Shown one piece after another: positions 1 through 11,935 of a stretch of DNA of 64,000 bases. Position 1 is the first letter of the stretch. Every line of letters starts with the position of its first letter. A model generated the notes under the pieces. That model saw only the letters and a list, made by a program, of their open reading frames with translations. It was not told the origin of the DNA and ran no database searches. A program made the position numbers and the translations under genes. The stretch comes from Cladorhizidae sp. MBARI D1340-BT2. Taxonomy: Eukaryota > Porifera > Demospongiae > Poecilosclerida > Cladorhizidae. The stretch is from contig JAQNBH010000295.1 of NCBI GenBank assembly GCA_028752905.1, forward strand, positions 31,683-95,682, given 5' to 3'.

Positions 1-2160
1 TGACTAGTGTTAGGGCTTGGACAATGACAAGGGTTAGGGCTTGGAAAATTACTAGTGTTAGGGCTTGGACAATGACTAGGGTTAGGGCTTGGACAATGAC
101 TAGGGTTAGGGCTTGGACAATGACTAGGGTTAGGGCTTGGACAATGACTAGGGTTAGGGCTTGGACAATGACTAGGGTTAGAGCCTGGATCATGACTAGG
201 GTTAGGGCTTGGACAATGACTAGGGTTAGGACTTGGACAATGACTAGGGTTAGGGCTTGGACAATGACTAGGGTTAGGGCTTAGACAATGACTAGTGTTA
301 GGGCTTGGACAATGACTAGGGTTAGGACTTGGACAATGACTACGGTTAGGACTAGGACAATGACTAGTGTTAGGGCTTGGACAATGACTAGGGTTATGGC
401 TTGGACAATGACTAGGGTTTGGGCTTGGACAATGACTAGGGTTAGGGCTTGGACAATGACTAGGGTTAGGGCTTGGACAATGACTGGAGTTAGGGCTTGG
501 ACTATGACTAGGGTTAGGGCTTGGACAATGACTAGCGTTAGGGCTTGGACAATGACTAGTATTAAGGCTTTGACAATGACTAGGGTTAGGGCTTGGACAA
601 TGACTAGGGTTAGGGCTTGGACAATGACTAGAGTTAGAGCTTGGACAATGACTAGGGTTAGGACTAGGACAATGACTAGGGTTAGGGCTTGGACAATGAC
701 TAGTGTTAGGGCTTGGACAATGACTAGTATTAGGGCTTGGACAATGACTGGGGTTAGGGCTTGGACAATGACTAGGGTTAGGGCTTGGAGAATGACTATG
801 GTTAGGGCTTGGACAATGAATAGGGTTAGGGCTTGGACAATGACTAGGATTAGGGCTTGTACAATGATAGGGTTAGGGCTTGGACAATGACTAGGGTTAG
901 GGCTTGGACAATGACTAGGGTTAGGGCTTGGACAATGACTAGGGTTAGGGCTTGGACAATGACTAGGGTTAGTGCTTGGACAATGACTAGGGTTAGGGCT
1001 TGGACAATGACTAGGGTTAGGGCTTGGACAATGACTAGGGTTAGGGCTTGGACAATGACTAGGGTTAGGGCTTGGACAATGACTAGGGTTAGGGCTTGGA
1101 CAATGACTAGGGTTAGGGCTTGGACAATGACTAGGGTTAGTGCTTGGACAATGACTAGGGTTAGGGCTTGGACAATGACTAGGGTTAGGGCTAGGAGAAT
1201 GACTATGGTTAGGGCTTGGACAATGAATAGGGTTAGGACTTGGACAATGACTAGGATTAGGGCTTGGACAATGATAGGGTTAGGGCTTGGACAATGACTA
1301 GGGTTAGGGCTTGGAGAATGACTATGGTTAGGGCTTGGACAATGAATAGGGTTAGGGCTTGGAAAATGACTAGGATTAGGGCTTGGACAATGATAGGGTT
1401 AGGGCTTGGACAATGACTAGGGTTAGGGCTTGGACAATGACTAGGGTTAGGGCTTGGACAATGACTAGGGTTAGTGCTTGGACAATGACTAGGGTTAGGG
1501 CTTGGACAATGACTGGAGTTAGGGCTTGGACTATGACTAGGGTTAGGGCTTGGACAATGACTAGGGTTAGGGCTTGGACAATGACTAGTGTTAAGGCTTG
1601 GACAATGACTAGGGTTAGGGCTTGGACAATGACTAGGGTTAGGGCTTGGACAATGACTAGGGTTAGAGCTTGGACAATGACTAGTGTTAGTGCTTGGACA
1701 ATGACTAGGGTTAGGGCTTGGACAATGACTAGGGTTAGGGCTTGGACAATGACTAGGGTTAGGACTAGGACAATGACTAGTGTTAAGGCTTGGACAATGA
1801 CTAGTGTTAAGGCTTGGACAATGACTAGGGTTAGGGCTTGGACAATAACTGGAGTTAGGGCTTGGACTATGACTAGGGTTAGGGCTTGGACAATGACTAG
1901 GGTTAGGGCTTGGACAATGACTAGTGTTAAGGCTTGGACAATGAATAGTGTTAGGGCTTGGACAATGACTAGGGTTAGGACTAGGACAATGACTAGTGTT
2001 AAGGCTTGGACAATGACTAGGGTTAGGGCTTGGACAATGACTAGGGTTAGTGCTTGGACAATGACTAGGGTTAGGGATTGGACAATGACTAGGGTTAGGG
2101 CTTGGACAATGACTAGGGTTAGGGCTTGGACAATGACTAGGGTTAGGACTTGGACAATGA
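1..2160. repeat. 24-bp tandem satellite containing TTAGGG
   Basis: About 90 head-to-tail copies of a 24-bp unit whose core reads ctagggttagggcttgga followed by caatga. Variants such as tagtgtt, taggact and ctggagt are scattered through it, and a few units are one base short, which shifts the reading frame. Each unit carries a telomere-like TTAGGG on the plus strand. The array starts at the window edge, so its true length is unknown. Because 24 is a multiple of three and the unit lacks stops in several frames, long ORFs of MTRVRAWT (plus) or CPSPNPSH (minus) appear. I read these as by-products of the repeat. Confidence 0.97.
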
Positions 2161-2642
2161 CACATGCTTAGCTACCAGCTGTGTGGTGGACACATGCTTA
2201 GCTACCAGCTGTGTGGTAGACACATGCTTAGCCACCAGCTGTGTGGTAGACACATGCTTAGCCACCAGCTGTGTGGTGGACACATGCTTAGCTACCAGCT
2301 GTGTGGTGGACACATGCTTAGCCACCAGCTGTGTGGTAGACACATGCTTAGCTACCAGCTGTGTGTAGACACATGCTTAGCTACCAGCTGTGTGGTAGAC
2401 ACATGCTTAGCCACCAGCTGTGTGGTAGACACATGCTTAGCTACCAGCTGTGTGGTAGACACATGCTTAGCTACCAGCTGTGTGGTGGACACATGCTTAG
2501 CCACCAGCTGTGTGATGCTTAGCTACCAGCTGTGTGGTGGACACATGCTTAGCCACCAGCTGTGTGGTGGACACATGCTTAGCCACCAGCTGTGTGGTGG
2601 ACACATGCTTAGCTACCAGCTGTGTGGTAGACACATGCTTAG
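2161..2642. repeat. 30-bp tandem satellite
   Basis: About 16 copies of a 30-bp unit with the core cacatgcttagctaccagc followed by tgtgtggtgga. Two positions alternate (gctacc or gccacc; ggtgga or ggtaga), giving a small set of subtypes. It abuts the 24-mer array with no spacer. One unit is truncated near 2,515. Confidence 0.95.
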
Positions 2643-3080
2643 CTCAGTGCTGTACAGCATAAGGAGCTCTCTCATCTGGTGTCCATGGCTCAGTGCTACA
2701 CAGCATAAGGAGCTCTCTCATCTGGTGTCCATGACTCAGTGCTGTACAGCATAAGGAGCTCTCTCATCTGGTGTCCATGACTCAGTGCTACACAGCATAA
2801 GGAGCTCTCTCATCTGGTGTCCATGACTCAGTGCTACACAGCATAAGGAGCTCTCTCATCTGGTGTCCATGACTCAGTGCTGTACAGCATAAGGAGCTCT
2901 CTCATCTGGTGTCCATGACTCAGTGCTGTACAGCATAAGGAGCTCTCTCATCTGGTGTCCATGACTCAGTGCTACACAGCATAAGGAGCTCTCTCATCTG
3001 GTGTCCATGACTCAGTGCTGTACAGCATAAGGAGCTCTCTCATCTGGTGTCCATGGCTCAGTATACTGTACAGCATAAGG
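2643..3080. repeat. 46-bp tandem satellite
   Basis: About 9.5 copies of a 46-bp unit with the core ctcagtgctgtacagcataa, then ggagctctctcatctggtgt. It follows directly on the 30-mer array. The main variant is gctgtac or gctacac. No coding potential is seen. Confidence 0.95.
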
Positions 3081-3750
3081 TGCTTTGAACTATATCGTAG
3101 TCTTAACAAAGATCCAATTAAGTCGACTTTCAATCGTGCAAGAGAGAGCTTTTATAATGGCTACAGTGAAGTGCCACTTTGTTGTTGCTAGACTATATAC
3201 CAACTAGCATGGCAGTACAGGTAGGACTCAACTAGCATGGCAGTACAGGTAGGACTGCACACCAACTAGCATGGCAGCAGAGGTAGGATTTTTTTAATAC
3301 CCTCAGTTGACGTAACAAAATTACAATTAACTCAATAATCAGCTTGAATTATACTATCTCGACATTTTGACTTGATGCTCTTGCCTTCATTAGGAATAAA
3401 GAGATGCTAAGACTAATAGGGGAGAAAAGTGAGCTATGGAGAAATCTGTAATTGCTCAACGTATACAAGGGGCAATAAACATCCTATTTTTCCAAGCCCA
3501 CTTCACAGGCACCTGTGCACACCTGCCAAATTTTATTACCCGCCAAATTTATTAACTGCCAAATTTTATTACCCACAAATATCCCGGAAAATATCAAATG
3601 TGTCAAATGTTTTGGTCGTAAACACTTCCAGCTCTAAATGAACAGTTTCAAGCCACTTCTTTACAATATAACTGAAGATGTCATCTTCTTCATGGCCTTC
3701 CCGTTCCCTTCAGTTTTCTACCAATGCCAGCAAGCACTGGCTGGTGGCCT
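3081..3750. other. Mostly unique A+T-rich DNA with a short triplicated segment
   Basis: No gene, RNA or transposon ends could be supported. Positions about 3,202-3,287 hold three imperfect copies of a 28-36-bp segment with the core caactagcatggcag. The rest is non-repetitive by eye and lacks a convincing ORF. Confidence 0.6.
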
Positions 3751-3752
3751 CA

Positions 3753-4056
3753 CTCTTAGTGTTCAGCCCATCTTCAGGGGAAGCTGTTAGAAACCTCCTC
3801 TCATAGCCTTACCTTCACTTACTCTTAGTGTTCACCCCATCTTCAGGGGAAGCTATTAGAAATCTCCTCTCATAGCCTTACCTTCACTTACTCTTGGTGT
3901 TCAGCCCATCTTCAGGAGAAGCTATTAGAAACCTCCTCTCATAGCCTTACCTTCACTTACTCTTAGTGTTCAGCCCATCTTCAGGGGAAACTATTAGAAA
4001 CCTCCTCTCATAGCCTTACCTTCACTTACTCTTAGTGTTCAGCCCATCTTTAGCAG
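3753..4056. repeat. 69-bp tandem repeat, about 4.4 copies
   Basis: Units begin ctcttagtgttcagccca at 3,753, 3,822, 3,891, 3,960 and 4,029, a constant 69-bp spacing. Only scattered substitutions separate them. No gene is seen between here and the 39-mer array; a C homopolymer lies near 4,410-4,426. Confidence 0.92.
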
Positions 4057-4589
4057 GCCTACCAGCTCTTTTTTTTTGCAAGGTAGTGAAGGATCTCACA
4101 CCAGTTGGGTATCTGCAAAGGCATTACATTGTGATGATCCTTTACCCTATATGTATTGTTTTATATATAAATATTGGTTGCAAAAAAAAAACTATTATTA
4201 CAAAACTTATGTATCTGCTAAAACTTACTTGGGAAGGTTCTTGGGAAGGTTCTTGGTATAAACGATCTAGGTTGCTTATACAGTAGCTCCAGTAACACTA
4301 CCAGTGTGCCTCGTTCTTCTCCAAGCTGGTAGCACAAAAGAGCATTAGACAAGGTCATTTATCTTCAAGGAACTATGTATTGTGTGTCTATCTATCTATC
4401 AATTCCCCTCCCCCCCCCCCCCCCCTCGCACATACCCCTTCCCCCCATGACAGAATACCACTACATAACATGACTGTACTCGGGATTTACTAAATAAGCA
4501 ACAGCTTCTACACAGTATGAACCCTGCCCCAAGATATATATATGATATATTGTATGTAAATATATGAACAGATATACTATCAATGTAGA

Positions 4590-5820
4590 GAACCAACATA
4601 TACCGGACCCTTCACCTATCAATATAGAGAATAAATCAATGTAGAGAATAAACATTACAGGACCCTTTATAGAGGGGGGAACATTTTCATGCCCCTTTAC
4701 CTATCAGTGTAGAGAACAAACATTTACAGGACCCTTTACTTAGCACTGTAGAGAACAAACACTTACTTGATAATGTCGAGAATAAACATTGCAGGATCCT
4801 TTACCTATCAGTGTAGAGAACAAACATTTACTTGACCCTTTACCTATATATCAATGTAGATAATAATCATTGCAGGACCCTTTACCTATTGGTGTAGAGA
4901 ATATTACAGGACCCTTTACCTATCAATGTAGGGAACAAACATTTACTTGACCCTTTACCTATCAGTGTAGAGAACAAACATTCACTTGACCCTTTACCTA
5001 TCAGTGTAGAGAACAAACATTTACAGGACCCTTTACCTATCAGTGTACAGAACAAACATTTACAGGACCCTTTACCTATCAGTGTAGAGAACAAACATTT
5101 ACAGGACCCTTTACTTAGCACTGTAGAGAACAAACACTTACTTGATAATGTCGAGAATAAACATTGCAGGATCCTTTACCTATCAGTGTAGAGAACAAAC
5201 ATTTACTTGACCCTTTACCTATATATCAATGTAGATAATAATCATTGCAGGACCCTTTACCTATTGGTGTAGAGAATATTACAGGACCCTTTACCTATCA
5301 ATGTAGGGAACAAACATTTACTTGACCCTTTACCTATCAGTGTAGAGAACAAACATTCACTTGACCCTTTACCTATCAGTGTAGAGAACAAACATTTACA
5401 GGACCCTTTACCTATCAGTGTACAGAACAAACATTTACAGGACCCTTTACCTATCAGTGTAGAGAACAAACATTTACAGGACCCTTTACCTATCAGTGTA
5501 GAGAACAAACATTACAGGACCCTTTACCTATCAATGTAGAGGGGGAAACTTTTTCAGGCCCCTTTACTATGTAGAGAACAAACATTTACAGGACCCTTTA
5601 CCTATCAGTGTAGAGAACAAACATTTACTTGACCCTTTACCTATCAGTGTAACAAACATTTACAGGACCCTTTACCTGTCAGTGTAGAGAGCATTTACAG
5701 GACCCTTTACCTATCAGTGTAGAGAACAAACATTTACAGGACCATTTACCTATCATTAGACAAACATTTGCATGACCCTTTACCTACAATGTAGAGAACA
5801 AACATTACAGGACCCTTTAC
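4590..5820. repeat. 39-bp minisatellite with a 375-bp higher-order repeat
   Basis: The unit is 39 bp: aggaccctttacctatcagt followed by gtagagaacaaacatttac, with variants. A block from about 4,692 to 5,066 recurs at 5,067-5,441 with an exact 375-bp offset, including rare variants such as cttagcactg and the shortened gagaatatta unit. This is a duplicated multi-unit block. Confidence 0.92.
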
Positions 5821-5821
5821 A

Positions 5822-6590
5822 TAATACTAGATCTCGCTGAAGTTTGATGCTGGTGGAGCTTTTATTACCTAACCCAAATGTGAGCTTACCAAGCACTCTA
5901 CTATTATACACAGAGTAGCAAAGGGCAAAGTTACAGCCTTGGACATTGAGTTTTACAATGACATGGTACAATTACTCCAGGAAAGCACTCCATTGATGTG
6001 GCTAATTGGTAAAGTATCTCTCACTCTGGCTGCTGTCAGCCTTCGAGGTCTGTCATGAAAAAGGTGCTGGATGTTTAGAGGAACGCCCTTTATATTATAT
6101 ATATAAAATATATTATATATGGATTTAAAATGTTCTAACTTACAAACCTTTTGTGCATCACATGCGTGTACCCAATATTTATACATGTGAGTACATAAAT
6201 GAATGTTGCTTATAATTACTTATGTGTCTATTTTATATGCCCTATATACACACATGCTCCCCTAACATACATACATTTACTCTACTCGGTATAATGCATA
6301 TAATGTCTTAACTACTAGTTCATAGATGTAATCATGTATTCTTCTTACATTTTCTAAATGACATGTCTCTATAATTACATTCATCACGTCTTATAACAAC
6401 CTATAATTAGATTTGTGCCTATAACTACATTCACTCCATTATTTTCACTTTTCACATTTCACATATCCATGTAATTATTTCATGCATATTTTATATAATG
6501 TTCCCATATAATTACATGCACCCGCTTTAATTACATGCATGTATATATATGTTCCTATAAAAATCTAAAATTTACTTAACTTCTAGTGAA
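5822..6590. repeat. Composite dispersed repeat, partial copy 1
   Basis: This segment is homologous to 14,538-15,360 and to 26,993-27,350. Shared landmarks in order are ggagcttttattaccta (5,851), gtcagccttcgaggtctgtc (6,030), and an A+T-rich stretch with atgaatgttgcttataatta (about 6,200). It leads directly into a 34-bp array, as does the 14-kb copy. No ORF is conserved between copies, so a non-coding or decayed element is likely. Confidence 0.75.
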
Positions 6591-6855
6591 AATCCTCATA
6601 GTGCTCTCTGAAACATGCATGCCTAATCCTCCTAATATTGCCTGAAACATGCATGCCTAATCCTCCTAGTGCTCTCTGAAACATGCATCATATAGCTGTC
6701 TGAAACATCTATGCCTATTCCTCCTAGTGCTCTCTGAAACATGCATGCCTAATCCTCCTAGTTCTGCCTGAAACATGCATGCCTAATCCTCCTAGTGCTC
6801 TCTGAAACATGCATGCCTAATCCTCATAGAGCTGTCTGTAACATGCATGCATCAG
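6591..6855. repeat. 34-bp tandem repeat, short array
   Basis: About eight units with the core catgcatgcctaatcctcc, then tagtgctctctgaaa. This is the same family as the long array at 15,362-17,085 and sits at the matching position in the composite repeat. Confidence 0.9.
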
Positions 6856-8160
6856 CAGCAAGACCACTACATATTTTAAAATGACCTAGACTTCTATCTC
6901 CAACCATGCCAGCATGAAATATTTGAAGAAGAGGAAGATTTAAAACAACAGAAAAGACATGTTTTAAAAAAACATGAGGCATTGCAAGATAAAGCAGATG
7001 TCACTAGCAAAGTTTGCAGAAGATTGGCATCTGAGAATAAATTTTGCCAGTTATTTAATGTTTCATTTCTTTATTTATTCTGACCTAGATTTACACCACA
7101 TGAAACAGTTGCTAAAGCAGTACTTCTTTGAAGGGGTATATACCACTACCAAAAAATATATATATATATATTATATTTTTTTGGGTTGTTGTTGACAGTA
7201 CATGCAAGATGCTGCCTTCCAAATTGGAGAAGATTTGGATGCTCCATTCTGGACTTTACTAACTTTAATACTCCCTTCTCTGTTCAAAGATTTGAATTCA
7301 TGAGAAAGAAATGCGAAGAAGACGCTTCACGTAATAGTGAGTTTCAATGGCCGTGGAGACCGACAAGGGAAGCAAACCAGTGATTCTGGTCATCCCCCTA
7401 GGAAGAGGCCTGGGACACCTTTTTTTTTTTAATGGTATGGTCAGTTCAACCATTGAAATACTATACTAGTCCTTAAAATGCCTGACCCGAAAAAGTTGTT
7501 TTTTGGGGGCCAAGGACGGTTCTCCCTACTTCATATTTGGAGTAATCAGACAAAATTATATAGATTCTGTTTCCTCTCAACGAGAGCTACAAGATGACAT
7601 TCTCTGTGTTTTTTTAAAGCAAGTATGATGTCAACAGGTACAAAAAAAACAATGAAAATGCTACCAAGAAATTGTAATAGAATCTTTTAATTTTTAAAAT
7701 CCATGATCACACCATTTTAAAAAAACTCAATTTATTATTGTGTTTCATACTTTGTAATTTTCCCTGTGGTAAGTTGTGAAATCCCAAAGTAAACAGTCTC
7801 CAAATATGACCGTCCTCATGAAATCTTAAATGTTCACTAAGTCAGAATCAGTTGTAGCTGGGAAGTTGGCACAGCACCAGAAGGTAGGTCTGTGTATAGG
7901 TACACATCATACAAGATTTCAAATAAAAATTCTGAAGCAGAGAGAGATTGTGTTTTTTGTTTTGTTTTTTGGGTACCTTAATGCTGCATATGCTGCATCC
8001 TTAGCAGTTCTGAAAAGTGTTCACTCTTAAGTTTATCAGACCATGCACATTTATATCAGCTCTGTTGAGATGAGCAAGCAATAGCTAAGCACATTTATAT
8101 CAGCTCTGTTGAGGTGAAAAACAAGAGCTATAGTAGGAGCCAAAAATAAGTTCTGGTTCC
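6856..8160. other. A+T-rich DNA with one dispersed-repeat segment, no gene supported
   Basis: Positions 7,200-7,290 match 26,668-26,760 (shared gaagatttggatgctccatt), a piece of the composite repeat. The remainder holds poly-T and poly-A runs and short ORFs that are not conserved elsewhere in the window. Confidence 0.55.
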
Positions 8161-8335
8161 ATTGCGTTAATATTCCGTTGGCGCTATTTTCAACGTCGTT
8201 CCAACACTGTTTTTAACAAGTCCATTCCAACGGCGAGGAATTTTTTCTTCTTCGCATTTCAAACTCGTTCGCAGTTAATTATCTCGCCCTTGTTCACGCG
8301 GTCATTCTCCAGCCTCGTGCTTCAAGTACAGCTTC

Positions 8336-8479
8336 ATGCTCCTGCTAGTTCGTTTGGTAGCCTCTCGCTTCTTGACCATTCATAATGTCATTCTTCAGCG
8401 AAAGGCCCTCGATACTAATGCAAGCCTCGAACGAATAGAGGAGCTGATACAGCTGACCCTAGAAGCAACTGTAGACTAG
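8336..8479 (+). CDS. Possible small exon or short ORF ahead of the monomer array
   Basis: I do not recognise this protein. The 47-codon ORF starts at ATG 8,336 (MLLLVRLVASRFLTIHNV...) and stops at TAG 8,477; the frame stays open back to about 8,279. Base composition is noticeably richer in G+C than the flanks, and the C-terminal part (LERIEELIQLTLEATVD) looks helical. About 130 bp downstream, near 8,611, is a donor-like AACAAG followed by GTAATC. It could be a first exon of a transcript running into the repeated exon-like units. With no homology it could equally be chance. Confidence 0.25.
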   Translation: MLLLVRLVASRFLTIHNVILQRKALDTNASLERIEELIQLTLEATVD

Positions 8480-8759
8480 CTTCAGTGTCTGCTATAGACT
8501 AAGCTAGGACTACAACATTTCACTACGCACCATTCTGCGGTGCAGGACTGCTTTAGAAGAGACCTTCTGTGGTAGCTCTACTGTCAGTTCATTAGACACG
8601 CAGAACAAGGTAATCTGTCTATCATTTCTAAAGTTTGCTAAGCTTAGTTTATCTGACAATTTTACAGTTTATAAGCTGGTTTGGCCTAGCTTAATGTACT
8701 CCATATAATTACTTGCATACATGTGTTCCGAAAAATATCCTGAAATTTACTTTGCATAA

Positions 8760-11700
8760 AGTTAAATTCTCTTAATGCTGCATGAAACTTGCATATCTTG
8801 AGTAACTACTTTTTCATGAACCAAAATATTTGGAGCAATTCCAGTTGAGCATAGCATTCTGCATAATCAGAGCAAGATTATCTATCCTAAAGCAACTAAT
8901 TGTTCATGAGAGAAAGAAATCAGTTGGGAAAATTCCAGGCAAGCAGAGATGTTTGTGCAGCATCACTCTGTCACTAAGCCTGAAACCAAAAATAGGAAAG
9001 AAATCTATCCTAGAGCTTGTAATTTTTTAAGAGTGAAGGAAATAAGTGCTATCCCAGTTAGCTAAATATAAATAGTTCACTCTATCATGCAAATACTTTA
9101 CAGTAAAATCATTCATCCTGGAACAAGTCAAGAGCACAATAATTTAGAGTAATTATGGCAAAGATGATATATAGTGTAACATAACTCTGTTGCACTATGT
9201 CTGCATCACAATTCCAACAAAATAACTTATTGTAGAACAACTATGTACCTTCTCCAGAGTTAAGGAGTTCAGGTCAATTCCAGCTATATAAGTATAGATG
9301 CCTCTGTAGAATGAATATGTCAATCTAGTCTTGAAACTAAAATTACCGCAGAGAAATCTATCCTAAAGCAAGTACACTCTATATCTATGCCTGAGCAGCT
9401 AGGTTTTTTTGAGAGCAAAGAAATATAGTGCAATTTCATGTCAAAAGAACTGTCACTGTATAGCTACCTGCAACAAAACTTACTGCAAATAAATTAATCC
9501 TCCAGCAACTACTTTCTCAAGGAAGAGTGAATATAGAGCAACTCCAAGTGAGCATAGATGCAGTTTAACATATCAATGTAATTGTAACTAAACCATAACT
9601 ATCTAACTTATCTATCTTAATTCTTTTCTTTAAAATATAATTGCATTTCTACCTCACCTCCCTCTTGCCATGCCCATCCCTGCATTCTAACAGACATGTA
9701 TCATGATGTACGCATGCATCCGAAGTATTGTCAAGGTATATAATAATATAACTTTGTCTCTTTCTCTTCATGTGGAACAACTACTTTTTCAAGAGAGAAA
9801 ATATTTATAGCAATTCCTGGTAAGTATAGATGCCTGAGTAGCATCACTCTCTCACATTATGAATGATACAAAACTTACACAAATACATCTCTCCTGGAGC
9901 AACTACATTTTCAAGAACAAAAAATCTAGAACAATTCCAGGTAATATGCCTGTGTAGCACCAATTGTATACCTGCAACAAAACTTGAAGAAAGGACTCTA
10001 TCCTACAGCACTAGTTTCTAAAGTGAGTATGAATTCAGAGCATATCTAGGTAATATATTCCTGTGTATCATCACTATCTCTCTATGCGTGTAACAAAACT
10101 TACAGTAAAAAAAATCTACACTGGAGCAGCACGGTAGAGAAATAATTCAGCATATCTATATAGGTAGTAGACATATGTGCCTATGCAGCCTCACTATGTC
10201 ACTCTAAAATTAATATGAAATAAAATTACAGCAAAGAAATCTAAACCTGGGCAACTACTTCTCTAGAGAAAAGGAATTCGGAGCATAACAAGGTAAACCT
10301 ACTTGTCTGTGCAACCTTACTAAATTAATCTATATGTATGAAACAATATTTCAGCAAAGAAATCTTAACTGAAACTATATACTTCTCAAGAGACAATGAA
10401 TTCAAAGCACATCTAGGTGAGCACACATGCCTGTGTATCCTCATTATGTCACTCACTGTATTTATATGAAAATAATTTACACCAAAGAAATCTAAACTGT
10501 ATGCACTACTTCTCAACATAAAATGAATCCAGAGAAAATCCAGGTAAGCATACTTACCTGTGTAGCTTTATGCTTTTACTGAAACAAAACGACAGCAAAG
10601 AAATCTATCCATGAACAACTGCTTAGATGTACAACTACTCTGGAGTTGTGCACCTAGCTTTATTGGGTTAGTTCCACTAATGGCCATGATAAGGATTGAA
10701 AGATCGATGATGGTAATCAAATGAGAATTCTCGAGTTTTGATCTATGCCAGTGTTAACACTAACAAGAACTTTAGCAGTGCTAATTAACACTCTATATAC
10801 AACAGGACTCAACCTGCAGAACTACTCTTAAACTGTTAATATAGTCTAATATCGTGGATCACCTTATATGGTAATGTTACTAGACTCGATCTGTTCATAC
10901 TCACAAATGCACACACTCATACTTGGCTGATTCCTATTGGTCCAGCCAAGTGATAGATAAATGTACTTATAAGGAATGGAGATTGGGGAGCCAGGCTATT
11001 TAAGGCCAGCTCTCCCTTCAGTGACAGAAAGGTGTTCTAGTTCGTGTCTGATGTTTGTAATGGTATTTGAATTTAATAATCTTCCAAACATTATTATTAT
11101 GCTTGCGTGAGTTAGAGATGACAATAGTGTGTTAAGCAGTGCCCTCACCTTGCGAGCTAGAGCAGGCCTAACAGCCAGCAAACAGTTTTAGCGAAGAAAT
11201 CAATTCGACAGCAATGACTTTCGTAAATAAAAAAAATTCAGAGGAATATATACCAGGTGAGTATAAATACGTGTCTAGTATTACTAACTCAATGTAGGCC
11301 TGCTAAAACAAATTACAGCAGAGATATTTATCTTAGAGCAATTAGTTTCTCAAGATGAAAGATTTCAGAGCAATTTCATTATAAGCTTGAGTTGTAACAC
11401 AATGTTTACTCTATGTCGCTAACAAAATTGTCAGCCAAAAAAAAATATCCTCAAGCAACTACTTTATCAAATGAGAAAGAATTCACAGCTATTTCAGGCA
11501 GGTATAAATGCCATCATTTTATCTTTACGTTCCTGAAAATAAACATAAAGCCAAGAAATCAGTACTGCATTACCAACTTTCCCAAGCAAGTGAGAATTCA
11601 GAACTAAGCCTATAGATTCCTGTGTACATACTGTATAATAGCAACAAAATTTACAGCAAAGAAACTATCCTGGAGCAAATATTTTCTCAAGAGAGAAAAT

Positions 11701-11935
11701 CCAAGTAGAACAGATGCCTGTATAACATCACTATGCTTCTGTCTACAGAAATTAAACCTACTACAAAGATATCTATGCTGGAATAATTAGTTTATCAAGC
11801 AAGAATAGAGTTCTAGGTAAGCTTGCCTGTGTAGCATCACTATGTAATTTTGTAAATATTGACAAGAAAAATCATTCTTCAAGCTATTTCTTATCAAGAG
11901 AAAAGGGTATTCCAGATGCATAGATGCCAGTGTTG
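8760..11935 (+). repeat. Diverged ~113-128-bp monomers with exon-like architecture (array 1)
   Basis: Repeated monomers run through this region. Each reads roughly acttacag, then caaagaaatctatcctggag, then caactactttctcaagag and a segment ending aattccag, followed by gtaagcatagatgcctgtg. The order resembles 3' splice site, ~62-nt exon, 5' splice site, ~60-nt intron. Acceptor-like positions at 10,229, 10,352, 10,480 and 10,593 give spacings of 123, 128 and 113 bp. Exon-like parts are not open in a common frame in all copies, and 62 nt is not a multiple of three, so I do not call a protein. A single 34-mer-like unit precedes the array near 8,780. Confidence 0.75.

Noticed and set aside
1..2160. 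True telomere
   Set aside because: The unit is a 24-mer with only one TTAGGG, and ordinary sequence follows. It is telomere-like at most.
24..2171. Long ORFs of MTRVRAWT and CPSPNPSH repeats on both strands
   Set aside because: They are read from a 24-bp satellite without stops in several frames and change frame wherever a unit loses a base.
4400..4430. Long C homopolymer (also near 23,808) as a biological signal
   Set aside because: Homopolymers of this kind are prone to length error; no associated structure was found.
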